Positions 51,641-60,644 of a DNA stretch of 64,000 nt are shown here, piece after piece (the first letter of the stretch is position 1; each line of letters starts with the position of its first letter). Source of the DNA: Streptomyces venezuelae (GTDB lineage: Bacteria; Actinomycetota; Actinomycetes; Streptomycetales; Streptomycetaceae); NCBI RefSeq assembly GCF_008642295.1, contig NZ_CP029190.1:5253501-5317500 (forward strand), written 5' to 3'. Under the pieces are notes generated by a model that did not search any database, had not been told where the DNA came from, and worked only from the letters and a program-made list of their open reading frames with translations. The position numbers and the translations under genes were made by a program.

Positions 51641-53266
51641 TCACCTTGCCCACCACGTGCACGAATCCGGCGGCAGCAGCACGGTACGGGCCCCCGGCTC
51701 GACCGGGGCGCTGGACAGGACCGGCCGCCCGGGCACCGAGAGTTCGACCGGGTCCGGGAGGGTGTTCACGGTGCAGGCGAACCCGGGCCGGGTGAAGAGG
51801 AGCACCCCCTCGGGGGCGGGCAGCCAGCGCAGCGGGCCGGCGTCGGGGGAACCGAGGCCGGGCAGGGCCCGGCGGAGTTCGAGGGCGGCCCGGTACAGCT
51901 CCAGGGTGGAGTGCGGGTCGCCGGTCTGCGCGGCCACGGTCAGGCCGGCCCAGTCGCCGGGCTGGGGGAGCCAGCTGCCGCCGGGCCCGAATCCGTACGG
52001 CGGCTCGGTACCGGACCAGGGCAGCGGCACCCGGCAGCCGTCGCGGAGGCCGTCCTGGCCGGCGGTGCGGAGGTAGGCGGGGTCCCGGCGGGCCTCGGCG
52101 GGCAGGTCCGCCACCTCGGGCAGGCCGAGCTCCTCGCCCTGGTAGAGGTAGGCCGAGCCGGGCAGCGCCAGCATCAGCAGGGCGGCGGCGCGGGCCCGGC
52201 GCAGGGTGCCGTAGCGGGTGCGGTGGCGGACCACGTCGTGGTTGGACAGCACCCAGGTGGTGGGTGCCCCCACGGCGTCGGTGGCGGCCATCGACTCGTC
52301 GATCACCGTGCGGATGGCGGCGGCCTCCCAGGGGCACTTCAGGAACCGGAAGTTGAAGGCCTGGTGCATCTCGTCGGGGCGGACGTAAAGGGCCAGCCGC
52401 TCCGAGGTCGGGGCCCAGGCCTCGGCGACCCCGATGCGCTCGTCCCCGTAGGAGTCGAGGAGGGTGCGCCAGGAGCGGTGGATCTCGTGGACCCCCTCCT
52501 GGTCGAAGAAGGGGAGCGGCTGGCTGCCGATCAGGGTGGCCTGCTCGCAGGCGCCTACGTCGGGCAGGCCCTCGGCCTTGACCATCCCGTGGGCCACGTC
52601 GATCCGGAAGCCGTCCACTCCGAGATCCAGCCAGAACCGCAGCACGGAGGCGAATTCCTCGGCGACCTCCGGATGGTCCCAGTTGAGGTCGGGCTGCTCG
52701 GGGGCGAAGAGGTGCAGATACCACTCCCCGTCCGGGACCCGGGTCCAGGCCGGGCCGCCGAACACCGATTCCCAGTCGTTGGGGGGCTCCGCCCCGTCCG
52801 GGCCGCGGCCGGGACGGAAGTGGTAGCGGTCCCGGCGGGCCGGATCGGCGAGCGCCTGCCGGAACCAGGCGTGCCGGTCGGAGGTGTGGTTGGGGACCAC
52901 GTCCACGATCACCTTGAGACCGAGGCCATGGGCGGCCCGGACCAGGTCGTCGGCGTCCGCGAGATCACCGAAGAGGGGATCGACGGCCCGGTAGTCGGCG
53001 ACGTCGTAGCCGCCGTCGGCCTGCGGGGAGACATAGAAGGGGGTGAGCCAGACGGCGTCCACGCCCAGCCGGGCCAGATGCGGCAGCCGCTCGCGGACCC
53101 CGCGCAGATCCCCGATGCCGTCTCCGTTGCTGTCCGCGAAGGAGCGGACGTACACCTGGTAGATGACGGCTTTGCGCCACCAGCCGCCGTTCGCGGCAGC
53201 GTCGCCGGAAGCGCTTGCAAGGCCGGCAACGCTTGCAAGGCCGCGGTCGGTGAGCTCCTGGGTCAT
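51641..53266 (-). CDS. GH13 alpha-glucosidase, left copy
   Basis: A 541-residue intracellular alpha-glucosidase of family GH13 that would hydrolyse maltose and maltodextrins brought in by MalEFG. All key residues are visible: the nucleophile Asp in FRIDVAHGMVK, the acid Glu in VAEAWAP and the Asp in SNHDVVRHRT, with the usual WWRKAVIYQVYVRSFAD start. The N-terminal 20 residues (RGLASVAGLASASG) are encoded by a repeated operator-like DNA. Much of the protein is shared with the plus-strand enzyme at 56734. It has no Shine-Dalgarno before ATG 53266, so leaderless start is possible. Confidence 0.9.
   Translation of the reverse strand: MTQELTDRGLASVAGLASASGDAAANGGWWRKAVIYQVYVRSFADSNGDGIGDLRGVRERLPHLARLGVDAVWLTPFYVSPQADGGYDVADYRAVDPLFGDLADADDLVRAAHGLGLKVIVDVVPNHTSDRHAWFRQALADPARRDRYHFRPGRGPDGAEPPNDWESVFGGPAWTRVPDGEWYLHLFAPEQPDLNWDHPEVAEEFASVLRFWLDLGVDGFRIDVAHGMVKAEGLPDVGACEQATLIGSQPLPFFDQEGVHEIHRSWRTLLDSYGDERIGVAEAWAPTSERLALYVRPDEMHQAFNFRFLKCPWEAAAIRTVIDESMAATDAVGAPTTWVLSNHDVVRHRTRYGTLRRARAAALLMLALPGSAYLYQGEELGLPEVADLPAEARRDPAYLRTAGQDGLRDGCRVPLPWSGTEPPYGFGPGGSWLPQPGDWAGLTVAAQTGDPHSTLELYRAALELRRALPGLGSPDAGPLRWLPAPEGVLLFTRPGFACTVNTLPDPVELSVPGRPVLSSAPVEPGARTVLLPPDSCTWWAR
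53213..53244. promoter_or_regulatory. Direct repeat of CTTGCAAG operator sequence inside the alpha-glucosidase 5' end
   Basis: CGCTTGCAAGGCCG occurs at 53213-53226 and 53231-53244, 18 bases apart. The palindromic core CTTGCAAG (53215-53222, 53233-53240) is LacI-family-operator-like and encodes the GLAS...GLAS repeat of the protein. The two sites lie in frame within the first 20 codons, a likely downstream operator. Confidence 0.5.
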
Positions 53267-53321
53267 ACCGGGTCAACGCCGAGAGCACCGTCCGGACACG
53301 CGGATGTAACAATCGCCTCCG

Positions 53322-53342
53322 CTTGCAGAAATTTGCCGCAAG
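53322..53342. promoter_or_regulatory. Operator dyad upstream of malE
   Basis: CTTGCAG (53322-53328) and GCAAG (53338-53342) form a 21-base imperfect dyad, 84 bases upstream of malE. The CTTGCAG half-site is the type described for Streptomyces MalR. It lies between the two divergent transcripts, so one repressor could hold both. Confidence 0.6.
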
Positions 53343-53426
53343 GGCTTTCGGTCTTCTTTCAGCCTTGTTACGTTCCTGGCAACTCGGGACCGCGAGGGCG
53401 CGGCCGGGATCATCGAAGGAGTTCAT

Positions 53427-54701
53427 ATGCGGCGTGGCATAGCGGCCACCGCGCTGATCGCGGCCCTGGCGCTCGCGGCAACGGCTTGCGGCGGTGACGA
53501 CAAGGACGCGGGTGGCGACACGAAGGCGGGCGGGGAGCTTTCGGGCACCGTCACCTGGTGGGACACCTCGGGCGACGCCGAGAAGGCGACCTTCAAGAAG
53601 ATCGCAGAGGCGTTCACGGCGAAGCACCCGAAGGTGACCGTCAAGTACGTCAACGTGCCCTACGGCGACGCTCAGAACAAGGTCAAGAACGCCTTCAGCA
53701 GCGGCTCCGACGCCCCCGACGTGATCCGCGCCGACGTCGGCTGGGTGGCCGACTTCGCCTCGCTGGGCTACCTCGACGAGGTGCCGGCCGAGACCGCGAA
53801 GAAGGTCGACGCCGAGTTCCTGAAGCAGGCGGCGGCCAGCGGCAAGTACGAGGGCAAGACCTACGCCGTCCCGCAGGTCATCGACACCCTCGGCCTCTTC
53901 TACAACAAGAAGATGCTCGCCGACGCCGGCGTCCAGCCCCCGAAGACCCTGGAGGAGCTGAAGACCGCCGCCGCCGCGATCAAGGCCAAGACCGGCAAGA
54001 CCGGCCTCTACCTCCGCGGCGACGACTCCTACTGGGCGCTCCCCTACCTCTACGGTGAGGGCGGCGACATGGTCGACGCCAAGACCAAGACCGTCACCAT
54101 CGACAACGCGGCCGGGGTCAAGGCCTTCAAGGCCGCCCGTGACCTGGTCACCTCCGGTGCCGCGACCACCAACGCCACCGACGGCTTCACCAACATGCAG
54201 GCCGCCTTCAAGTCGGGCGAGGTCGCGATGATGGTGAACGGCCCGTGGGCGGTCGCCGACACCTACGCCGGCGAGCAGTTCAAGGACAAGGCCAACCTCG
54301 GCGTCGCCGCCGTCCCGGCCGGCTCGGCCGGCCAGGGTGCCCCGCAGGGCGGCCACGACCTGGCCGTCTACGCCGGCTCCAAGAACCGCACCGCCGCGCA
54401 CGCCTTCGTCGAGTACCTGACCTCGCAGGAGGTCCAGGTGCAGACGACCAAGGAGCTCAGCCTGCTGCCGACCCGGACCGCCGCCTACGAGCAGCCGGAC
54501 GTCAAGGGCAACGAGATGGTCACCTTCTTCAAGCCGGCCGTCGACAAGGCCGTCGAGCGCGCCTGGATCCCCGAGAACGGCAGCCTCTTCGAGCCGCTGA
54601 AGGTCGAGTGGACCAAGGCCGTCACCGGTGCATCGAGCCCGGAGGACGCCGCCAAGTCCGCCGGCACCTCCTTCCGCAAGATCCTCAAGGGCTGGAAGTA
54701 A
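53427..54701 (+). CDS. malE: Maltose/maltodextrin-binding lipoprotein
   Basis: A 424-residue extracellular lipoprotein of the CUT1 ABC importer that binds maltose or maltodextrins. The lipobox is LAATAC, with Cys21 modified, and GGDDKDAGGDTKAGGE is the flexible linker. The binding fold starts at GTVTWWDTSGDAEKATFKK. GAAGGAG lies five bases before ATG 53427. It is the first gene of the malEFG unit, whose last gene is followed by an alpha-glucosidase and a second repressor. Confidence 0.93.
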   Translation: MRRGIAATALIAALALAATACGGDDKDAGGDTKAGGELSGTVTWWDTSGDAEKATFKKIAEAFTAKHPKVTVKYVNVPYGDAQNKVKNAFSSGSDAPDVIRADVGWVADFASLGYLDEVPAETAKKVDAEFLKQAAASGKYEGKTYAVPQVIDTLGLFYNKKMLADAGVQPPKTLEELKTAAAAIKAKTGKTGLYLRGDDSYWALPYLYGEGGDMVDAKTKTVTIDNAAGVKAFKAARDLVTSGAATTNATDGFTNMQAAFKSGEVAMMVNGPWAVADTYAGEQFKDKANLGVAAVPAGSAGQGAPQGGHDLAVYAGSKNRTAAHAFVEYLTSQEVQVQTTKELSLLPTRTAAYEQPDVKGNEMVTFFKPAVDKAVERAWIPENGSLFEPLKVEWTKAVTGASSPEDAAKSAGTSFRKILKGWK

Positions 54702-54708
54702 CAAGCGA

Positions 54709-55704
54709 ATGGCTGCTGCTGACACCAGCCAGCCGGTGGCGAAGGCCGCGGGTGAGAACCTCACCCGCGGCCGGAGCCGCGGCCGGCTCCGCCGCGCACT
54801 CGGCACGCACTGGTACGCCTGGACGATGGTCGCCCCCGTGGTGCTCGTCCTCGGAGTGATCATCGGCTGGCCGCTGGTCCGCGGCATCTACCTGTCGCTG
54901 ACCGACGCCAACGAGCGCAATGTGGGCCGTACCATCGGCGCCAACCACATCGAGGCCACGTACGAGTTCATCGGACTCGACAACTACACGGCGGTGCTCG
55001 GCGACCCGGTGTTCCAGCAGCGGCTGGTGTGGACGGTGATCTGGACCGTCGCGTGCGTGTCGATCACCTTCACGCTGGGGCTGGTCCTGGCGAACATGCT
55101 CAACCGGAGCTTCAAGGGCCGCGGGTTCTACCGGATGGCCCTGATCCTCCCGTGGGCGGTCCCCGGCTTCGTCTCCGTGTTCGCCTGGCGGTTCCTCTTC
55201 AACCGCGACAACGGCATCCTCAACAAGATCCTGGAGGGCGGCGGCATCGCCGGCGTCCCCTGGCTGGACGACCCCACCTGGGCCAAGTTCGCGGTCATCA
55301 CCGTCAACGTCTGGCTGGGCGTCCCCTTCATGATGGTGGCCCTCCTCGGCGGCCTGCAGTCCATCCCCGGCGAGCTCTACGAGGCCGCCGAGATGGACGG
55401 CGCGAGCGCCTGGCAGCGGTTCCGGCACATCACCCTGCCCGGCCTGCGGGCCGTCAGCATGACGGTGATCCTGCTCTCCACCATCTGGACCTTCAACATG
55501 TTCCCGGTGATCTTCCTGCTCACCCGGGGCGGCCCGGGCGACGCCACCGAGATCCTGGTGACCCAGGCCTTCCGCGAGGCCTTCGTGGAAAGCCCGCGCG
55601 ATTTCGCCGGCTCGGCCACCTGGGGCGTGCTGATCCTGCTGCTCCTGATGATGTTCGCGCTGGTCTACCGGCGTTCGCTGCGCAAGCAGGGAGAGATGTG
55701 GTGA
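54709..55704 (+). CDS. malF: Maltose ABC importer permease MalF
   Basis: A 331-residue inner-membrane permease of the CUT1 type with about six helices and a basic Arg/Gly-rich start. The EAA loop, which contacts the MsiK-type ATPase, is EAAEMDGASAWQRFRHITLPG at about residues 225-245. A gap of seven bases follows malE. The ATP-binding subunit is not in this window; in Streptomyces the shared MsiK supplies it. Confidence 0.92.
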   Translation: MAAADTSQPVAKAAGENLTRGRSRGRLRRALGTHWYAWTMVAPVVLVLGVIIGWPLVRGIYLSLTDANERNVGRTIGANHIEATYEFIGLDNYTAVLGDPVFQQRLVWTVIWTVACVSITFTLGLVLANMLNRSFKGRGFYRMALILPWAVPGFVSVFAWRFLFNRDNGILNKILEGGGIAGVPWLDDPTWAKFAVITVNVWLGVPFMMVALLGGLQSIPGELYEAAEMDGASAWQRFRHITLPGLRAVSMTVILLSTIWTFNMFPVIFLLTRGGPGDATEILVTQAFREAFVESPRDFAGSATWGVLILLLLMMFALVYRRSLRKQGEMW

Positions 55705-56609
55705 CCATGACCACTGCCGAGACCCCCGCGGGAACCGCCGCCGGCACCACCGCGCCTGCCGCCGCCCGCCGCTCGCCGCGCAAGCGGGGGGAGCGCAGCC
55801 CGCTCGCCTCGGTCGGCCTGCACGCCACCCTGGTCGTGGCTTCCGTCGTCGCCGTCTTCCCGGTGCTGTGGGTCCTGCTGACCTCGCTCAAGCCCGCCGA
55901 CCAGGCGCTGACCACGGACTTCGTCAAGGACACCACCCTCGACAACTACCGCAGCCTGGTGTCGGACACCCACTTCTTCACCTGGTTCGGCAACTCCGTC
56001 CTGGTCGCCGGCATCACCACCGTCCTCGGTGTGTTCATCGCCGCCACCACCGGCTACGCCGTCAGCCGCTTCCGCTTCCCCGGCATGCGCCCGCTGATGT
56101 GGACCCTGCTGATCACCCAGATGTTCCCGGTGGCCATCCTCATCGTGCCGCTCTACAACCTGATGGGGCAGCTGGGCCTGCTCAACCAGCCGCTCGGCCT
56201 GATCATCACCTACCTCACCATCGCGGTGCCGTTCTGCGCCTGGATGATGAAGGGCTTCTTCGACACCATCCCGGTGGAGATCGACGAATCCGGCCGGGTC
56301 GACGGGCTCAACCCCTTCGGCACCTTCTGGCGGCTGATCCTGCCGCTGGCCAAGCCGGGCCTCGCGGTCACCGGCTTCTACTCCTTCATCACCGCCTGGG
56401 GCGAGGTCGCGTACGCCTCCGCCTTCATGGTCGGCGAGGAGAACCTCACGCTGGCCGGCGGACTCCAGACCTTCGTCACCCAGTACACCTCCAACTGGGG
56501 CGCGATGACCGCCGCCTCGGTGCTCATCGCCATCCCGGCGGCGGTCTTCTTCGTCTTCGCCCAGCGCCACCTGGTCGCCGGCATGACGGCCGGCGCCACC
56601 AAGGGCTGA
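55701..56609 (+). CDS. malG: Maltose ABC importer permease MalG
   Basis: A 302-residue partner permease. The EAA loop is EIDESGRVDGLNPFGTFWRLI, and six membrane helices follow an Ala/Thr/Arg-rich N-terminus. GTG 55701 overlaps the malF stop codon by GTGA; ATG 55707 is the alternative start. It is the final gene of the transporter unit. An intergenic hairpin separates it from the alpha-glucosidase. Confidence 0.92.
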   Translation: MTMTTAETPAGTAAGTTAPAAARRSPRKRGERSPLASVGLHATLVVASVVAVFPVLWVLLTSLKPADQALTTDFVKDTTLDNYRSLVSDTHFFTWFGNSVLVAGITTVLGVFIAATTGYAVSRFRFPGMRPLMWTLLITQMFPVAILIVPLYNLMGQLGLLNQPLGLIITYLTIAVPFCAWMMKGFFDTIPVEIDESGRVDGLNPFGTFWRLILPLAKPGLAVTGFYSFITAWGEVAYASAFMVGEENLTLAGGLQTFVTQYTSNWGAMTAASVLIAIPAAVFFVFAQRHLVAGMTAGATKG

Positions 56610-56677
56610 CCCGCCCGCCCCGCCCGCCTCGCTCGCACCGTTCGTACCGCTCGCCCGACGTACGTACCCGTCCCAGC

Positions 56678-56708
56678 ACGGCGCCGCCCCCGACCACGGC
56701 GGCGCCGT
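56678..56708 (+). terminator. Intercistronic hairpin between malG and the alpha-glucosidase
   Basis: ACGGCGCCGCC (56678-56688) and GGCGGCGCCGT (56698-56708) pair perfectly over 11 bases with a nine-base loop. It sits 69 bases after malG and 26 before the next gene, where it may reduce downstream expression or stabilise malEFG mRNA rather than end it. Confidence 0.45.
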
Positions 56709-56733
56709 CCCACCCCGAAACCTCAGGGATGAC

Positions 56734-58371
56734 ATGACCCAGCACCTCGCTGCCCCCGCCGCACCGACCACCGGCACGCACACGGGATGGTGGAGAGACG
56801 CGGTGATCTACCAGGTGTACCCGCGCAGCTTCGCCGACAGCAACGGCGACGGCATGGGTGACCTCGAGGGCGTGCGCAGCAGACTTCCCTACCTCAAGGA
56901 GCTCGGGGTCGACGCCGTCTGGCTCAGCCCGTTCTACGCCTCCCCGCAGGCCGACGCGGGCTACGACGTCGCCGACTACCGGGCCATCGACCCGATGTTC
57001 GGCACCCTGCACGACGCAGACGCGCTGATCCGCGAGGCCCACGGCCTGGGCCTGCGCATCATCGTGGACCTGGTGCCCAATCACTGCTCGGACCAGCACG
57101 AGTGGTTCAAGCAGGCGCTGCGCGAGGGCTCCGGCTCCCGGCTGCGCGAGCGCTTCCACTTCCGTCCCGGCAAGGGCGAGAACGGCGAACTGCCGCCCAA
57201 CGACTGGGAGTCCATCTTCGGCGGCCCGGCCTGGACCCGGGTCGCGGACGGCGAGTGGTACCTCCACCTGTTCGCCCCGGAGCAGCCCGACTTCAACTGG
57301 GAGCACCCGGCCGTCCAGGACGAGTTCCGCTCCATCCTGCGCTTCTGGCTCGACCTGGGCGCCGACGGCTTCCGGGTCGACGTGGCCCACGGCCTGGTCA
57401 AGGCCCCCGGCCTGCCCGACCTCGGCGCCAAGGACCAGCTCAAGCTGCTCGGCAACGACGTGATGCCGTTCTTCGACCAGGACGGGGTGCACGAGATCTA
57501 CCGCTCCTGGCGCCGGATCCTCGACGAGTACGAGGGCGAGCGCGTCCTGGTCGCCGAGGCCTGGACCCCGACCGTCGAACGCACTGCCCGGTACGTGCGC
57601 CCCGACGAGATGCACCAGGCCTTCAACTTCCAGTACCTGACCGCCGACTGGGACGCGGCCTCGCTGCGCGAGGTCATCGACGGCTCGCTGGCCGCGATGC
57701 GCCCCGTCGGCGCCCCCACCACCTGGGTGCTGTCCAACCACGACGTCACCCGGCACGCCACCCGCTTCGCCAACCCGGCCGGGCTCGGCACCCAGCTGCG
57801 CGAGCCGGGCGACCGCGAGCTCGGCCTGCGCCGGGCCCGCGCGGCGACCCTGCTGATGCTGGCGCTGCCCGGTTCGGCGTACGTCTACCAGGGCGAGGAG
57901 CTCGGCCTGCCCGACGTCACCGACCTGCCCGACGAGGTCCGTCAGGACCCGTCGTTCTTCCGCGCGGCGGGCCAGGACGGCTTCCGCGACGGCTGCCGGG
58001 TCCCGATCCCGTGGTCCGGTACGGAGGCCCCGTACGGCTTCGGCACCGGCGGCAGCTGGCTCCCGCAGCCCGGCTCCTGGGCGGAACTCAGCGTCGAGGC
58101 GCAGACCGGAGACCCCGACTCCACCCTGGAGCTGTACCGGGCCGCCCTGCGGCTGCGGCGCGCGCACCCGGAGCTGGGCGCGGGCGAGGCGGTCGAGTGG
58201 CTGGACGCCCCCGAGGGCGTACTCGCGTTCCGGCGCGGCGGCTTCGTCTGCACCGCGAACACCACCGGCGAGGCGGTGCGGATACCCGCGCCCGGCACGG
58301 TCCTGCTGGCCAGCAGCCCGACCGAGGACGGGGTGCTCGCCGCCGACAGCACGGTGTGGTGGCAGGTGTGA
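56734..58371 (+). CDS. aglA: GH13 alpha-glucosidase, right copy
   Basis: A 545-residue intracellular alpha-glucosidase that splits imported maltodextrins. Catalytic residues: Asp216 in FRVDVAHGL, Glu275 in VAEAWTPT, Asp337 in SNHDVTRH. WWRDAVIYQVYPRSFADSN is the usual family start. It is preceded by AGGGATGAC. It overlaps the downstream LacI gene by GTGA and is transcribed with malEFG or from its own promoter. The protein aligns over its length with the left copy, indicating duplication. Confidence 0.92.
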   Translation: MTQHLAAPAAPTTGTHTGWWRDAVIYQVYPRSFADSNGDGMGDLEGVRSRLPYLKELGVDAVWLSPFYASPQADAGYDVADYRAIDPMFGTLHDADALIREAHGLGLRIIVDLVPNHCSDQHEWFKQALREGSGSRLRERFHFRPGKGENGELPPNDWESIFGGPAWTRVADGEWYLHLFAPEQPDFNWEHPAVQDEFRSILRFWLDLGADGFRVDVAHGLVKAPGLPDLGAKDQLKLLGNDVMPFFDQDGVHEIYRSWRRILDEYEGERVLVAEAWTPTVERTARYVRPDEMHQAFNFQYLTADWDAASLREVIDGSLAAMRPVGAPTTWVLSNHDVTRHATRFANPAGLGTQLREPGDRELGLRRARAATLLMLALPGSAYVYQGEELGLPDVTDLPDEVRQDPSFFRAAGQDGFRDGCRVPIPWSGTEAPYGFGTGGSWLPQPGSWAELSVEAQTGDPDSTLELYRAALRLRRAHPELGAGEAVEWLDAPEGVLAFRRGGFVCTANTTGEAVRIPAPGTVLLASSPTEDGVLAADSTVWWQV

Positions 58372-59387
58372 CGTCCCCGACGTCTCCGCTGCGGCTGACG
58401 GACATCGCTGCGCAGGCGCAGGTCAGCGAGGCGACCGTCAGCCGGGTCCTCAACGGCAAGGCGGGCGTGGCGGCCGGCACCCGGCACAAGGTGCTGGCCG
58501 CCATGGACCTGCTCGGCTACGAGCGCCCGGTCCGGCTGCGCCGCCGCAGCAACGGCCTGGTCGGCCTGCTCATACCCGAGCTGACCAACCCGATCTTCCC
58601 GGCCTTCGCCCAGGTCATCGAACAGGCGCTGGCCGGGCACGGGTACACGCCGGTGCTGTGCACCCAGACCCCGGGCGGGGCCACCGAGGACGAGCTGGTG
58701 GAGCAGCTGGAGGAGCGGGGCGTCACCGGCATCGTGTTCCTCTCCGGCCTGCACGCGGACTCGGCCGCCGATCCCGCGCGCTACCAGCGGCTGGCGGCGC
58801 GCGGGCTGCCGTTCGTACTGATCAACGGCTTCAACGAGGCGGTGAGCGCGCCGTTCGTCTCCCCGGACGACCGGGCGGCGGCGAGGATGGCGGTACGCCA
58901 CCTCGCCGACCTCGGCCATGAACGGATCGGGCTGGCCATCGGCCCGACCCGGTACGTCCCCTCGGCCCGCAAGGCTGAGGGCTTCCGCGCGGCCATGGCG
59001 GAACTGGGCCTGCCGTGCGGCGAGGCGGACATCCAGCCCACCCTGTTCCGGGTCGAGGGCGGCCACGCCGCGGGCGGGGCGCTCATCGACCGCGGCTGCA
59101 CCGGCATCGTGTGCGGCAGCGACCCGATGGCGCTGGGCGTGATCCGGGCGGCGCGGGAGCGGGGACTGCGGGTGCCGGAGGACGTGTCGGTCGTCGGCTT
59201 CGACGACTCCCCGCTGATCCCGTTCACCGACCCGCCCCTGACGACCGTGCGGCAGCCGGTGCGCGCGATGGCGACGGCGGCGGTCGGCGCGCTGCTGGAG
59301 GCGGTCGGCGGCACCCCGGTCCAGCGCACGGAGTACGTCTTCCAGCCGGAGCTGGTGGTCCGCGGCTCCACCGCCCAGGCCCCGTAG
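58368..59387 (+). CDS. LacI-family maltose-type repressor, right copy
   Basis: A 339-residue LacI regulator. The helix-turn-helix is LTDIAAQAQVSEATVSRVLN and VVGFDDSPLIPFTDPPLTTV lies in the sugar domain. It begins at GTG 58368, overlapping the alpha-glucosidase stop (GTGA). It differs from the left copy mainly in the N-terminus, which here has the extra VTSPTSPLR. The almost equal sequence of the two helices suggests they bind the same operator. Confidence 0.88.
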   Translation: MTSPTSPLRLTDIAAQAQVSEATVSRVLNGKAGVAAGTRHKVLAAMDLLGYERPVRLRRRSNGLVGLLIPELTNPIFPAFAQVIEQALAGHGYTPVLCTQTPGGATEDELVEQLEERGVTGIVFLSGLHADSAADPARYQRLAARGLPFVLINGFNEAVSAPFVSPDDRAAARMAVRHLADLGHERIGLAIGPTRYVPSARKAEGFRAAMAELGLPCGEADIQPTLFRVEGGHAAGGALIDRGCTGIVCGSDPMALGVIRAARERGLRVPEDVSVVGFDDSPLIPFTDPPLTTVRQPVRAMATAAVGALLEAVGGTPVQRTEYVFQPELVVRGSTAQAP

Positions 59388-59430
59388 GGGCCCCCACGAA
59401 CTCGGGGCTCCTCCCCGAGACCCGCCAGGT

Positions 59431-59458
59431 GCCGGGGCCCTCTGTCCAGGGCCCCGGC
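59431..59458. terminator. Terminator after the right LacI gene
   Basis: GCCGGGGCCCT (59431-59441) and AGGGCCCCGGC (59448-59458) form a perfect 11-bp stem with a six-base loop, between the LacI gene and the convergent DUF397 gene. It serves both. Confidence 0.8.
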
Positions 59459-59472
59459 GCTGTCGTTTCTGG

Positions 59473-59688
59473 TCAGCTGTGGGCGGTGGCCGACCCGAGG
59501 AACGCGCCCCAGGCGGCGGGGGACAGGCTGAGGTACGGCGCGTCGTGCGGGCGCTTGGAGTCCCGGACGAGGACGGCGCCGGGGGCGCCGGCGACTTCGA
59601 CGCAGTCGGGTCCGTCGTTGCTGCTGTAGCTGCTCTTGACCCACACCAGTTGGGAAAGTGCTTCGGTCGGCGGCCGGACGCTGCTCAT
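59473..59688 (-). CDS. DUF397 protein
   Basis: A 71-residue DUF397 protein. The family pattern W-V-K-S-S-Y-S-S-N-D-G-P-D-C-V-E-V-A and V-L-V-R-D-S-K is clear. DUF397 proteins are the small partners of WhiJ-type XRE regulators in Streptomyces and are thought to interact with them. ATG 59688 overlaps the stop codon of the regulator gene by ATGA. Function in development or secondary metabolism is inferred. Confidence 0.9.
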   Translation of the reverse strand: MSSVRPPTEALSQLVWVKSSYSSNDGPDCVEVAGAPGAVLVRDSKRPHDAPYLSLSPAAWGAFLGSATAHS

Positions 59689-60533
59689 GTCTCCCCTAGT
59701 ACCTTCTCGATGAACGTAAGGGACTCCCTCGGTGTGAGAGCCTGCGCTCGGATCATGCCATAGCGCATGTCGAGGATCTGGATCTCGCCGGGGTTTGTGA
59801 TCAGGCGGCTGACCAGCTGAACTTCGTTGTGGCCGACTGCTGTTCCGTTCCGCAGGCGCATCACCTTCAGCGCGCCGGCGAGCCCCGCATGCTCCTCGAC
59901 GGCCGTCGGCATGACCTGGATTTCGACGTTGCGTTGGCCACCGACCTGGAGCAGGTGTTCCAGCTGGCGTCGCAACACCATCCTGCCCCCGATGGGCCGC
60001 CGGAGTACAGCCTCTTCCTGGACGACGGTCAGCAGCGGCGCGGGCTGTTGGCGAAGAACCTCCTGTCGTGCCATGCGCGCCGAGACAAGGCGGTCGACCT
60101 CGCTCTCGGCGTAGGCGGGCCGCCGAAGCGCGTAGAGGGCGCGTGCGTACTCCTCCGTCTGGAGCAGGCCGTGTACGAACGCGTTCTCGTACGCCCCGAT
60201 CTCGCCGGCCTGCGCCTCAAGCTTCGCCAGATCCCGGACCTTCTTCGGGTAGCGCGCTTTCTCGATGTCCGCCTTCATAGCGGCGATCTTTCCCGACGCC
60301 CCGAGGATCTCATCCGCCTTGTCCAGGAATTCGGGGCGGGGAATGCGGGCGCCGCGCTCGATCTTGTAGATCAGTTCCTGGCTGTATCCCATCCGCGTAC
60401 CGAACTGCGCGCGGTCAAAACCGCCCGCCTCGCGCCACATTCTCAGCTGTCGGCCCACCGCGGCGATCACCGCCCCGGACTCGTCCTCGGGATCGAGCTC
60501 CCAGCTCGACTCGTCCGTGCCGTCTGCGCTCAA
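59685..60533 (-). CDS. XRE-family regulator of the WhiJ type (DUF5753 domain)
   Basis: A 282-residue regulator. Residues ~20-80 are an XRE helix-turn-helix (LRMWREAGGFDRAQFGTRMG, YSQELIYKIERGARIP), followed by the DUF5753 ligand domain with AYENAFVHGLLQTEEYARALYA and LVRRLITNPG-like segments. These regulators pair with DUF397 proteins and an anti-sigma-like ATPase and often control morphology or antibiotics. The start is TTG 60533, chosen for the strong GAGGAGG six bases upstream; nearby ATG or GTG codons lack such a site. Confidence 0.9.
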   Translation of the reverse strand: MSADGTDESSWELDPEDESGAVIAAVGRQLRMWREAGGFDRAQFGTRMGYSQELIYKIERGARIPRPEFLDKADEILGASGKIAAMKADIEKARYPKKVRDLAKLEAQAGEIGAYENAFVHGLLQTEEYARALYALRRPAYAESEVDRLVSARMARQEVLRQQPAPLLTVVQEEAVLRRPIGGRMVLRRQLEHLLQVGGQRNVEIQVMPTAVEEHAGLAGALKVMRLRNGTAVGHNEVQLVSRLITNPGEIQILDMRYGMIRAQALTPRESLTFIEKVLGET

Positions 60534-60644
60534 CTTCCACCTCCTCGTGGACCGGCGGTACAGGCCGGGACCGCCGTGGACAGCGGCCGTACACAGCGGC
60601 CCGGGCCCTTCTCAGGCTACGCAGGACCGACCACGCTGAGTGAC

